Assembly (NCBI GenBank): GCA_030533445.1 | Contig: CM060075.1 | Location: 34,899,196-34,963,195 of the forward strand | Source of the DNA: Cyprinodon diabolis | Taxonomy: Eukaryota; Chordata; Actinopteri; Cyprinodontiformes; Cyprinodontidae | Length of the DNA: 64,000 bases | Direction of reading: 5' to 3' | Shown: piece by piece, positions 11,960 to 23,560 of the stretch | How positions within the stretch are numbered: position 1 is the first letter of the stretch | Layout of the letters: each line of letters begins with the position of its first letter | Translations under genes and position numbers: made by a program | The notes under the pieces: model-generated | The model's database searches: none | What the model was told of the DNA's origin: nothing | What the model saw: only the letters and a program-made list of their open reading frames with translations

Positions 11960-13350
11960 TTCTCATACATGGGCCATAAGTTACAGGTAAGTTATTTGAT
12001 CGTTGACATATGTTAAGTGTAAGTTACTCATAGGTCGTGGTGTCCATCTTATACAAAACCTATGAGTAACTTATGCAGAACTTATCAAGAACTTTTCTCC
12101 AAAGCAAAACAACATATTTGACGTGTTCCAGTCGACCGCGGGATGTGTTTCTAACTTACGGCTACTGTTTAATGGCATATTGGCAGCATTTTGGTATTAA
12201 AGGGCTTGTTCACAGGAGGAAACTGTCAGTATTCCTCCAGACTTCATGGTGAGCAGATGTTCCACAGGAGATGATGGATCCAGCAAGGCTGAGACGGGAA
12301 TACATACAAGCTGTCCTCCAACATCAGCATGATCTGATCAATTTGACTCATTCCAGTTGTGAGGTGAGCGTTATTTTATTTTATTTTCTTCCTTGTCCTG
12401 TTCCACATCATGGCAAGTAGAATGAATTTCTGACTGCCATAGTTGTGCTAGACAGGTTTACTTTTGTAAGGGAGCCTTAATGAATATAAAGCCTGCCTTG
12501 CTACTCAACCCCTGAGGATTTATTTATTCTTTTTGTATTCTGTACATTCTGATGCCAAACATTACTCGGAAGAAGAAGAAAAAAAGGAAGGCACAGAGAG
12601 AGAGATAGGAGGGGGGGTGGAGAGTTAGGGGGAACATATAAAAGAAACAACATAACAGAATCTAACAACCAGCTGCTATCAAACTGCTCCTGAAGCATCC
12701 ATGGGGAAACCTGGAGGGGACCATCAGAGATACCTGTGGAGATACAAAACTCGTGGACAACAGAACACAGCAAAAAACACCTGCAGCTGAACTATGAACA
12801 ACTTGACAGCATTAATGCGCAAATCAAACACACACCCTCACACACCATGAGCACAGAGCACAGTGATCCATCAACCCACCACAGGGACATCACACACCCA
12901 CCCAGAGGACAGCAGAGGAGGCCCGGGGTACAGCCCCGATGGCCGGAGAGTAGAGCCCCCCCAAGAACCAGGGGCAGCAACCTACCGGCCCCACCAGACT
13001 CAGGCCATCCCAGTACGGGCCAGGAGCTGAACACGGGGTCCAACACCCAAGCACCACGAGCCCCAAGCAGAGAGCCACACCCGAGAGGTGACAGGCAATC
13101 CCGGACAGCAAGTCGGGGCGGGCCAACACCCACACCATTATTGTTTGGCGGGCAATAAACGGCATCTAGGTCTATATTGCAACTGCAAAGTTTAGAGCAA
13201 TCTTCTTATGCTTTTTCTGCAGGATGGGCACCACAGGGTGAATTGCTGCCCACCTCAGGACACTAACTGGTGAAATTTCAGGGGCATTACTTATAAGTCA
13301 TGCATGGCAATGACTTATGCATAAGTCAGGCTGTCGTACATACGCTCTGG
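11960..13350. mobile_element. Probable non-autonomous DNA transposon with ACTTA-rich inverted repeats
   Basis: Both flanks are rich in ACTTA/TAAGT words. 12020-12035 and 12058-12073 form a perfect 16-bp stem with a 22-base loop, and GACTTATGCATAAGTC near 13313 is a perfect palindrome. Between them are a short exon-like frame (12271-12363) and a GC-rich block (about 12700-13150) that is open in several frames on both strands. The family is not certain; a PIF/Harbinger relative is one option. Confidence 0.4.
12271..12363 (+). pseudogene. Short exon-like frame inside transposon remnant
   Basis: ATG ATG GAT start, 31 codons (MMDPARLRREYIQAVLQHQH...) running exactly into a donor GAG|GTGAGC. The charged helical start looks like the N-terminus of a transposon-encoded protein, but I cannot place the family. 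No matching downstream exon was found. Confidence 0.3.
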
Positions 13351-15055
13351 ACTTGTTATGAATACTCTATGTATATGCCCAAAATTGAAAAAAACATAGA
13401 AAGTTCAGCATATGCCAGCGTTTTAGAAGATTCTGGGATGCCAGGAATACGCTGGCTAAATTGACAAGGCATGACAGCGCCATAAAACCTCCCAAAAACC
13501 TTACTGAACAATGGATTCCTGGTCGTTAAAGGTCCTTCCTCTGTTCCAAAAAAGCTTGCTTGGCACCAATAAACAGACCAGAAAGACAACGCACACCTGC
13601 ACTGGAACATGCTGAAGCACTATTACTCTTGGCGTGTAGTTAGGAAGCTTTGGTCCATTAGAGCAGATTTCCTGCAGGTATAATTCCTGATCCAATACCT
13701 GACTCAAACCAGGGTTATCTTCTCTGTCACCAGGTCCTGTAGGAGCCAGTTAAGGAAGCTTTAATCGAAGTCAGGCGTGTTCAGAAAAGGAAACTTCAAG
13801 CCTTAAGTCTCAACCCCAATCTAAAGTTATCTTTTTTTCCAGGGTTTTCAAGCTGGATGAGGGTGAAAATATCTGGCAGCATTGCATCAAGTATTTGCTT
13901 AAAACCTTAAGATGTAGAGAGATTTAACTTTTCAGCATCACTGTGAGTCTAAGTACACATCCAGATTAACCAAAAGTGACGTTCTGGGAGGAAAGGAATA
14001 TCTTCCGTTTTGTTAAGACAAAGTCCAGAGCTAAATCTGATGGGAGGACAGCTGTGAAGAAGAGATGTCCGATAGATTTGAAGTTTTGCAAAGTAAATAT
14101 TACCAAATCAATGCGTGGGATGTCAGCAGACTTCTGTTTCGTAGTCACTGTGATCACTTATGCCCTGAGGTAACATTGACATTTTTAGCCACTCATCATT
14201 AACGGGATGATGGCGCAGATGTTTTTCCAAGTAAATAGGCTTTATATTAGATTCGGCTTTATCCCCCAGACATGCACGGATTTACAGCAGCAATCTGTTT
14301 ATGTCTATTTAGCAGATAATAATGTGAGGAACTCCCTGGACAGCGGTCTTACTAATGAAACCTGTGCTTTTAAATTAGTGAAACCTGTTCAACGTGTTTA
14401 GTTATAGCAGGATTTCCAAGTCCAGATGTTTCTGACATTTTGATATATATGTCTTTCTGTAGTACATCTCAAAGAATAAAATTTTTTAAAGGTCTACTAT
14501 TTTTTGTTACTTAAATATTATATTTAAACATAGAGGGAAATATTTCAAGCCTTTATTCCTCATTATTTGCTTGTAGAGAGTGAAAAACCCAAAACTTGTA
14601 CCCAAAAAGCAATCTTAAGACCTAAGAGCAACAGTCCACTTCTTTTCCCGTGTCTGCATTGCGACTCTTGATTTATTGATTACTCTACTTTTGAAGCTTT
14701 ATCAACTTCTAGGTTGGATTTGCATGAAAATCCTCACTTTTTTTAACCCAGTTTCTAGTACAACTCTTTATACATAACTTCTTCCTTCTACATCGCTAAC
14801 TTTTCACAGGCTTGCATTCGGTACTCTGTTAAGAACCTGCTTCTTTGGCAATAGCCCTTAAATACTTAACATGCTTATTTATGGAGATACATTTGTTCCA
14901 TTATTATTAAAAGTAGAGAACACATTTTAAAATTGGAAATTTGAAAATAAAAAAACTCAAAATATAACTTAAAAAAACATCTTCATCTAAAATTATATTT
15001 TGAGAACCAAGGTTACAACAGAACGCTCCCTGATAAAAGAAAGGCATGTTGAACA

Positions 15056-15390
15056 TTAAAGGTATAGTGGAGGATTTTCACAATTCGTTTTTTTTTTTTT
15101 TTTTAAACCTGCTCTCTTTACTTTAAACAAAAAAGCACATGCACAACCCTGTGAGGGAACACCTCGTGCGAGAGTGTGCACAAGCCCATTTCTGCTCCTG
15201 CACGCTCTGTTTGAAAGTTGCTGTTTGCATCGCTCATACAAGCTTACTTTATAAAAGACAATTCACAATTTTTCCACAATGTCAGACTCACTATGTAAAC
15301 ATATCACCAGAATGATTGACAATTAGGAGGATAACTTATTATGATGAAGACCTGAGGACAACAGAACTTTATAATATCCAAAAAGTGATA
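15056..15390 (+). repeat. Dispersed repeat, copy 1 (partner at 62235)
   Basis: It shares several blocks in order with 62235-62890: TAAAGGTAT, GCACAACCCTGT, GCTCTGTTTGAAAGTTGC, and AGAATGATTGACAATTAG. This copy lacks about 300 internal bases present in the other. The family name is unknown; a non-autonomous DNA transposon is likely. Confidence 0.55.
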
Positions 15391-15574
15391 AAAAACCATG
15401 AGTTCCCAAAATAGAAACCCCTCTTGTCTACATCCTCACCATGAAAACCAAAAGTCGAATTGATTTAACCCACCGGGAACCCAAATACCCAAAAGATCCA
15501 TACACATCAGCTGTGTAGGTTTTTTTTTTAAAAAGAAGTCAGGATCTCCTTTATATATGTTTTTTTCTATAATT

Positions 15575-15640
15575 TTTTTGCCTTCCAGAGTTTTCCCATT
15601 GAGGGACAATAAAGGGTCTTTCTATTCAATTCTGTTTGTT
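15575..15640 (+). mobile_element. LINE 3'-tail-like sequence
   Basis: CATTGAGGGACAATAAAGG followed by CTATTCAATTCTG resembles the 3' ends of fish L2/Rex-type LINEs, which finish with an AATAAA-like signal and a short sloppy tandem tail. Only the end is present. Confidence 0.4.
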
Positions 15641-16742
15641 TGCAGTCATGTTACTGGCTGAAATCTCTGCTTTATGTGTGGAGCTTTGGATGAATTTCTG
15701 TAAAATATACCCTGTTTGACTGTGACTAGCTGAGATTTGGACTCTGAGTAGCTTAAGTTCTCAAAAATTGACACTCCAAACTAAAGCAACTCAGCTGTCT
15801 TCTACAGATAAGATACTGACTGACAATAATTACCCCATAGAACCTGGCTTTGGACCATAACTATCCTGCTTTTTGTCATGGTCAGCTTTAAGAGGATGTT
15901 TCATGGTCTTAACACACATAGGCCATCTCAACATTGTCTCCACACTATTTTCTTTTTTATTCACTCTGCATTAATCTCTATTACTGCATCACGTGTAGGA
16001 GCCTGCAAGGAGCGAGATGGGGAGGAAAAACCAGAAAACGGAGCTCTGTGTGCACTTCTGTTCTGCTGTTTTATGCAGAGCACACATTGTGGGTGTCTCC
16101 TCACCTTTTGCCCTTGTAAGTGCTGAGCCATTTCTACTGATCCTTGCTAGTGGAGCTGCAGAAACAATTCCTTTTTAAGATTTGATTCAGGGTTAATTGT
16201 GAAATCAAGAATCACAGTTGAGAACTGAATTGAATTTTGCACACTTAGCCTGTGTTAAAATCAAGAGTACTTGTGTAGCTGCCTTTCTAGGCATAATATG
16301 CAATCTCCAGGAGGGAAAAACCCATTCTGGATGGGTGAAGATAATTAGTTTCATACCAGTTCTGGTCTAAATACAGCCAATATGGTTTATATGTAAGAAT
16401 AGTGTTGGTTTATACAAATTCCTCTGGTACTAAGCATGCCATAATCATAATAATACCATTTCACCCTCTCCCTCAGTCTGTTTACTGGGTAACATGGATG
16501 ATGTTACTTTAGACAGTGATTCCCTCTATGTCTTCTTCACAACCTGATGTATTGCAAAGAAAACAACCCTAAAGAACCGGAAAAATAAAAACTAATTATT
16601 AACAAGTACAGAGACATTCTGTTAGATTATATAAAACTAAATCAATGCCTCTGAACACATCTGATCGGCTGCCTTTCTTAGTAGGAGTGTGTGGCTTGTG
16701 GCTTGTTCCTCTGGGCTACTGAGGCTCATTTCTAATGGATGG

Positions 16743-16805
16743 ACTGATTAATCCAGATGCGCTTGGCCTCAGTAACCATGGCCAGACACACCTGGATTAA
16801 TCAGT
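16743..16805. repeat. 14-bp inverted repeat with TAATCC homeodomain sites
   Basis: ACTGATTAATCCAG (16743-16756) is matched by its exact complement at 16792-16805. Each arm carries TTAATCC, a site read by K50 homeodomains such as Otx and Pitx. It could be a paired regulatory site or simply the ends of a small unknown element. Confidence 0.4.
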
Positions 16806-17219
16806 TCACCAAGTAATCAAAGACAGGAAATAAAGGAGCTGCCTTAAAGTAAGGAAGTGGTGGAGTTACACATAAAGTCCATTAAACCCTTCAGTGGTTC
16901 TTTTGCCCAGACTTTATAATAAGATAAACATCCTGATTACATCAGGTTCAGTTCTTTACAAGAAGGGCTTCAAATTGTTTTAAAATTGGCCACAGGGCAT
17001 CAAGACACAAACATTCAGTTTGTGCCTTTGAGTTTTTTTTTTCCAATTCACTGATCACTTTATTATATCCACCTTTTAATTGCTTTTCAACACAAAAAGC
17101 ATTTTTGATTACACAATAGAGACACAAGGCATTTATGCAACTTGCATTTGCATTGAATTAGGCTCTTTAGAAGCCACTTGGTGAGCGAGGGAACTGCCTG
17201 GATGGAAACACAGAGACAT

Positions 17220-18090
17220 TGTCATGAAGCGAGGACAAATTGACACAGTATTCAAGGAGAGACAGTCAGTAGGCAAGTTCAAAACATTTATTAAATGAGG
17301 AAAACTAAAAGAGGGGCTGCTAGGATCTGTGGCATGCGTCGATTGCAGGTGGGGGGCGGGGCACCGCCCAATCACAGACACTCTGTTAGCAGGAGAAGCA
17401 CAGGTAAGTGACCACGATGATCTGACAGAGAATGATTATCTGAGTTGGTCACTTACCTGGTTTAACAGTCCAGTCCAAGCGTGTCCCCAGTGCTGCAGTT
17501 CTAGAGGTCTTGCAGGAAGCTGATCCTGGTCAGGGATTCAGAGACAGGAACAGACAGAACAGGCAGGTTCCAGCCTCCAGGCCTCGTAGAGCTCCCAGGC
17601 AAGTTCAGAGTCCAGCAGAGTCCAAAGCATGACCAGGCGGTCACGCACAGGATCAGGTGCAGACGGGGAAGCTCAGTGGAAGAGGGTAGCAGAGACGGGA
17701 CATGGAACCAGAACTGAATGCAGGACCTTTAAACTGGTCTCCAGCTTGGAGCCAGGCTTACTGAGATAAAAACTGAACCTCCCCGCGTACAGAGCCAAAA
17801 ACCCAGAGAGCTCAGCAGGGGAGGAACAGTGGACGAGCAGGAGACGAGACAAACACAAAACTCTCTCTCCACTGGCCGCCAGGATCCTGAACATGAACCA
17901 TGAAATAAACAGAACTGGACAGACTAACAGAAAAAGAAATAAAACGATCTGGCCCCGAATGCTCAGGCTGAACAGAATATAAACCAAAGGAAACAGGTGA
18001 TAGGAATGAATGATAATTGAGGCAGGGAGGGAAAACGACAGGTGAAATAAATAACCAATTAAGGGAGAGCAAACAGGCCAGATCATGACA
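17220..18090 (-). mobile_element. Solo LTR, Ty3/gypsy-type, family A
   Basis: 871 bases bounded by TGTCA...TGACA and flanked by GACAT (17215-17219) and GTCAT (18091-18095), a 5-bp target duplication with one mismatch. It is homologous over its length to the LTRs at 36706 and 37881. The minus strand has AATAAA (17287-17292) about 70 bases from its 3' end, which sets the orientation. The conserved stem arms are at 17401-17414 and 17456-17469. Confidence 0.85.
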
Positions 18091-18719
18091 GTCATTCAAC
18101 CTGGGAAAATGACCTACAGGATATTTTCAGAGATTAATTAATCCAACAGTCATGTATTTAGACTATAGGAGAAAGCCAGAGTACATAGAGAGAACCCCAC
18201 ACAGATCTAGAGAGAGGATGAACTCTTCATGCCGGCTGACCCCAGAATGACGAGTATGCCACCCCACAACTCATATACTTATTAACTAGATTAGGATTTT
18301 GATATATTGGTCTTATTTCTTCTTAAAATTAAAGAAATATATTGAAAATAATAACTATTGCTGTCTAAAATGTGTTTCATTTGTTTTTCACCTGATCAAC
18401 AGACCTTCTACAACCTGCCCTTGGTTACCCTATAGCTCACATTAGCTCTTTGTCTGTGCTGAATTATCCTGACGTTCTAATACTCTCCAGAGGTGGCTGG
18501 TGCTGATGCAGCACTTCTACCTTGTCTTTTACTGAGTTTTTTGTTGCAACTTTCTCCTTCCATCTCCATCTTCTTTTCTCTGCAACCCAGAAAACATAAA
18601 ACTAGGAAGTAAGTGGGGTTTGAAGGCAGGGTGCTGGTATTTACAGTCCCAAAGGATAATGAAGTGGAGCAATGCAAATGATAAAGAGGAAGACACTTTT
18701 AACTTCCTGCTGGGAATCA

Positions 18720-18985
18720 GATAGCGGTGACCATCATATTACAGATTATTAACCCCAGCCAGGTTTACATCCCCTATTTAAAGCAAGTTACTTCATTCAC
18801 TAATCTCCTGCTCTTTCTCTTCTTTTTTTCTCCATCCACTCTGAACATAAAATTCAAAGACCCCGCCTGCTCCTCCCTTCTTGTTCCCACATTAATTAAA
18901 TCTGCATGTAATTACTATCGTCAAGAAGGGGAATCTGAGACGAGCGCAGAGGATTGGTCACGGCCCCAGTATCTTTGAAGTGAAA
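18720..18985. promoter_or_regulatory. Candidate conserved non-coding element
   Basis: Non-repetitive block between two solo LTRs with CATTAATTAAATCTGCATG, ATGTAATTA and GATTGG (inverted CCAAT). Clustered homeodomain- and POU-like words suggest an enhancer; inference from texture only. Confidence 0.22.
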
Positions 18986-19386
18986 TTACTTTAGCAAACT
19001 AAACTGTAACAGAACATAAAGATGTTATGGCGAGACATCATTTAGGGGGAATCTGGCACTTCATCATCTTACAGTCCAAACTGGGCGAGCTTAGAAAGTG
19101 TTTACTCTGTCTTTGTTTGTGTGCTACCTTAGATTTAGTCAAACACATTTTAATCACCAGAGTTGTGAATGTATTCACTATTATTCCTATACAACTGGTC
19201 AACATCCATTAACACATAATTTACATTTATCCCCCTTTTTACTTTATTTACTAGCAATCACTAAGAAGAAAAAGGTGCTTAATCGAGAAAGCATAAAAGT
19301 TAGTACATGGGTAAAAATACATAACACTATTTAAAAGATACAGATAATTAAAAATAAAATGATTCTAGCTTCTCAAGATGACCTTC

Positions 19387-20130
19387 TGTCAAGGACCCGA
19401 AACCCTGGACCCAATATTTAACAGACAGATCTGGATGATACGAAAAGACTTTATTTAAAAACAGCGTGTCAGCTCGGGCGCATAAGCCAGATCCTCTGTG
19501 GAAACAGAAACCCAGGTCAGTGACTAAGAATAAATGACAAGTAACGGCCAAGAGCTGTAGTCACTGACCTCGTTCACAGTTCAGTCCGATCCCTGAGGGA
19601 TGAGAGGAATCCGTGAAGGTGTTTGTCCTCCGCTTGCGGGGGGCATGGCCCCCAGAGCTCCGTGAGGTGAGCGACGCTGATGCCAAGCGACACCGGGGAG
19701 CAGCTGTGTCCAGACCAAGCTTAGGTCGTAACGGGTCCAAGTTCGTTAACCTGATGATCAGAGAGCCGATGAGGTACCGATGAGGGAATCCAAGCCGTGG
19801 TCAGGAAAACAGTCCAGGTTCGGTAAGACAGTTGCATCCAAGAAACAGTCCAGAGCTGGTCAGACCAACAGAGCAGACAGGGGCAAAGCAAAACTCGGGA
19901 TCCACAAAACAGAAACAGGTCACTAACAGAATAATCAGAATTATAGTGAAACGCTAGAGTTACTCACACCAAACGGCTAGAATAATCTTGCACTGGTGGC
20001 TTGAAAACAAACAGTATATATAGAGGCTGAAACATGATGGAAAGGATAAACGATAATGAGAAAACAGGCAGAGTAAAACAGGTGGGTGGAATAAGCAATC
20101 AAGCCAGCCACCACTGCCAGGACCATGACA
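19387..20130 (-). mobile_element. Solo LTR, related family C
   Basis: 744 bases with TGTCA...TGACA ends and a perfect 5-bp target duplication CCTTC (19382-19386 and 20131-20135). Minus-strand AATAAA lies at 19450-19455. Primary sequence is only weakly similar to family A, but the layout (ends, signal position, paired stem at 19514-19526 and 19558-19570) is the same. Confidence 0.85.
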
Positions 20131-20474
20131 CCTTCAAATAAAGGAGGTTTTATAAATAGTCCTTTTGGTTGCTGGAAGGTTTCGCTGCCAGTCTTCACAG
20201 GTCAACTAATGAGTTAATCCAAAGTTTAGCGAACACACAGCATGATGAAGGCTAAGAAATACATGTCACAGGTCAGTTCTGAAAATGTAGAGCAGACCTG
20301 AGCTGTAGAGTTCCATAGTTCAGCTGGAATAATCTACAGACAGAGCAAACTTCAGTTATGCACAATCCTCGTGAAAAGAGGCCTGTTTCCAGTTTGCCTA
20401 TAACCTGAAGGGAGACAGTGGATAGATAGAAGTAGGTGAATTGACCATCTGAGTACACCGTAAGCAAAAAAAAT

Positions 20475-20560
20475 TACACCAACTAATAACACCAGGCCCC
20501 TGGTAAAGCATGGTGGTGGCAGCATCATGCTAAAGGGATTGGTTTCTTTAGAAAGAACAG
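20475..20560 (+). mobile_element. Tc1-like transposase remnant
   Basis: GTAAAGCATGGTGGTGGCAG followed by CATCATGCT encodes VKHGGGSIM, the same Tc1-type block as at 3385. The frame is lost soon after; no ends found. Confidence 0.5.
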
Positions 20561-20919
20561 ATTGTCAGATTGGATGGGAGGGTGGAGAATCAGTTTCCAA
20601 CAGAATAACAATGCCAAACATGCATTCAGAACAACAGAAGAATGTTTTTGTAAGGTGCCAATATATGTTGAGATTTTAAATGTAGTAAACTTCTGGTGCA
20701 ACTTACACAAGTGTGTATGTGCTTGTTGGTGAGGTTTGATGGAATTCTCGAATCGGACAAACTTGGTTATCATAATAGCCATCCACCTTAGTCATAACCA
20801 CTTTGTTCATTTATAAGGATTTGGGATTTATTCTCCCTTCGGCATCTATGGAGTGTTTTTTTGAGTGTTTTTATTTTTACTGGATTATATTCCATTGATA
20901 TTTCTTTTTTCCATCTAAC

Positions 20920-21060
20920 ATATCCCTGAGGGAATAGTTGCTGCCACCGAGGGTGCATGGGGCTGAAGGTCTTGCTCAGTTACACACAATGGCAGCCTGT
21001 TGGTTATGAATCTGGGAATTAGCAGTCTTTCCAGGATAACCACTAGGCCTCCACTCCCCA
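20920..21060 (+). repeat. Degenerate member of the 'GGGGAGCAG' dispersed repeat
   Basis: Weakly similar in order of motifs to 29040-29290 and 58565-58790 (CATCC/ATCCCT..GGGG.., GGTCTTGCTCAG, GAATCTGGGAATT, CCACTAGGCC). The family is unnamed here. Confidence 0.3.
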
Positions 21061-21399
21061 CGTGAAACCTGTGTTTTGATCTTCATCTTTTATTGAACCA
21101 ATTTGTTTGAATTACTTGGAAAGTTTGTCACGCGGATATAATGATAATGATGATTATGTAGCTTTTGCAGATTCTTTCACACAACAGACATGTTTTCCCT
21201 GATTTTTTTCCAAGTATGAATATTCCGATTAGATGTCATACTGAATATTACTGATGTGAAAGTAAGGAAGTGGAATCCTGCCCAGATGGTCGACATGTGG
21301 ATTTTCTCTAAGATCGCTGATTAAATCTCATGAAGCAAGGATACAGAAGTACAGAAGCAGCCATGCAGCCCAGAGAGGGATGAAGCAGGTAAAAGAAAT

Positions 21400-21640
21400 T
21401 CATGAAATAATATTCCCCATAAAAACCCATCTGGATGGGGAAATGCTCGCACATCCGAGTGTCTCTTAAAACTCCAGATGTTGTCTAATTAAAATGCCTC
21501 TATTTCATTGTTTTCCACCCATAGCTTTAATGCCTCATTAAAGATGGAGAAACCCTCTATCGTTTCTGCATTTTCATACCAGTAGGATGCTTTTAACCAG
21601 CTCACAGAGGCACCACAGACTTGTCAGTCCTCTCCTCCAT
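21400..21640. promoter_or_regulatory. Candidate conserved non-coding element
   Basis: Non-repetitive block with GTCTAATTAAAATGCC, CTCATTAAAGATGG and CATCTGGATGGGG. Homeodomain-like TAATTA and E-box words cluster. Conservation untested. Confidence 0.22.
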
Positions 21641-22906
21641 ACTAACTTACTGGCATCCTCTTCACACTGTGATTATCTTCCTTTTTCCCCCTCTGCCTCT
21701 ATTCTTCCTTCCCTCCTGTGAGGTGGTGCTCTGGCTGTGGGAGAGCGGTAAAAAATAATGAACAGTTCTCCAACATAGCTGAATTTATTCTTGCCACAGT
21801 TTAATGTAAAGTGGATAATCGCTGTTTATTTCCCACAAAATGACATTTATAATATCCCCCCCCCCCATTTTTTTTATATATATTTCTGCTCAACTTCAAA
21901 CTGCCATCATTTAAGGTGTTGATGATATGATATTGATGTTTTCGAGTTTTTTTTTGTAGACCAAAATGTTATTACCAATAATCAATGTAATAATTTCAAG
22001 GGAGCCCACATACAATTGTTCTTATTAAAAAAAAAGATCGTTGCCATTCAGAGAACTCTACCGCCAGAAATGACGTGTGCAGGAGAAAGACTGAGAGTTG
22101 GAACAGTGGTATATTATGGAGAATTGGTGAAGTTTTCATGGATTGAGATGCAGCTATCCCTTGGCGCTGTGTCATAGCATTAGGATGGTGTCAGCTTATT
22201 GAAGTTTTCTAAGGATCCTGAGCTGCTTTCTAAGTGGATGAAGCAGGTCAGATGAGATTGTGAGAACTTTGGGCAAATCTATTACTACTCTTTGAGATGG
22301 AAGAGGCATTGTTGGGCCTTCTTCACCAGGTGTGAGCTGTTGTGAATGTCTAGGAAATTAATACTGTGCACTCACTGCACCACGTCCCGTGTATACAGGA
22401 CCTGGACCTACTGTAATCTACTGTAAAGAAAGCAGGACTGAAAACACTACTCAGTGGTATTTGAGTACTTAGGGTCAGTGCAGCAGTGTGCGTCCCTATC
22501 CTCACCCCCGACAGCTTTTTATGAGGGAGTTATTGATCCATAAACAGGTGCTTGGCTCCAGGTACTCAGAGATTCACTTCCATACAGAAACTCCACATTC
22601 ATATCTTCAGGTAACACAGAGTACATGTCAGACTTAATATTACTTTAGCGATAGTTTCAAGGTGTTGCTTTATTGTATATCTCGTACCATGTCTTTCGGT
22701 TGTGCTGTTCTTTTTTCATCTCGTTACAGGTGATGAAGCAGACTGAAAATGTTTTGTCATTGTCTCCTTTCTATCTCTTCTTTCTTTCATCTTTTCTCTT
22801 TTTTTTCCTTTTCTTCTTCTGTTTTTCTGCTCTACTTACATTGCAGTGTCCATATAAACTGTAAAACTCCCTGCATAATTATAATAAAGTAATTTATATG
22901 CATGAA

Positions 22907-22948
22907 ACAAGTGGAGCCGTATGGCAATTGCCATACGGCTCCACTTGT
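22907..22948. repeat. Perfect 42-bp palindrome
   Basis: Both 21-base halves are exact reverse complements with no spacer, centred on GGCAATTGCC (centre between 22927 and 22928). The perfection stops at once on both sides (A at 22906, G at 22949). No known element end was recognised. Confidence 0.9.
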
Positions 22949-23099
22949 GAAAGTAAAATCTGTTGGGCTCTTTTTGGCATCAAGACAATTATTCTTATTG
23001 CCACATTGCCAGACAGGACACTGTAAAAAAAAAAATAAAAATTGATCCATAAACAAAGAAGTGCAGATAAACTCAGGTTGTGGAGCTTAAGGACCAGCA

Positions 23100-23560
23100 T
23101 TTTAGGAAGGACATTGGCCGTTTCTCAATTCACTAGAACGCGAGTACAGACTCGTGTTCTACCCAAGTACGTTCTTGAAAAGAACACAGGAAAGTATGGA
23201 CTTGGGGAGAACTGGAGCACGCAGCATAAATAAGGGTCAATTGGAACAGAAGCTTACTCGTGACGTCACCACATACCTGGCTCGTCTAGAGCTGCATTTC
23301 ACCTCTTGTTATTCATAGTCTCTAGATAATAATAATTTTTTTTATCATTTAGTAGGGGAAAATAATAGGTAACACAGTCAGATAATCACAAATCAAATGC
23401 TAAATAAAACAAAAAAATGGCCATCAGAGCCAGCGGAACTTCACATGCTGCTATGCCGAGAGAGGGCTGATATGACCGGCTGTGGTTAGCCTTGGCCGGC
23501 GTTAGCCTCGGAGGTTTGCTGGTTGCCGCGGTACTCTCAACTTCAGAATTTTTTTATTTT
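23100..23560. mobile_element. Probable non-autonomous DNA transposon remnant
   Basis: The GGCCGTTTCTCAATTCACTA start, the repeated ACTTGGG/AAGTACG words and the GTGACGTCACC block are typical of fish MITE-like repeats. No flanking duplication was established. Confidence 0.3.

Larger units (their letters stand above)
13360..17200. other. Intergenic, no gene; fragments of repeats
   Basis: AT-rich intergenic DNA. It includes a dispersed repeat at 15056-15390, a LINE-tail-like stretch near 15575-15640 and an inverted repeat at 16743-16805. I see no coding exon. Confidence 0.6.

Noticed and set aside
12736..13165. GC-rich frames open on both strands
   Set aside because: The stretch is low-complexity and open in several frames; it belongs to a repeat and shows no domain.
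17673..18099. Hydrophobic minus-strand frames resembling membrane proteins
   Set aside because: They are inside the solo LTR and correspond to pyrimidine-rich U3 sequence.
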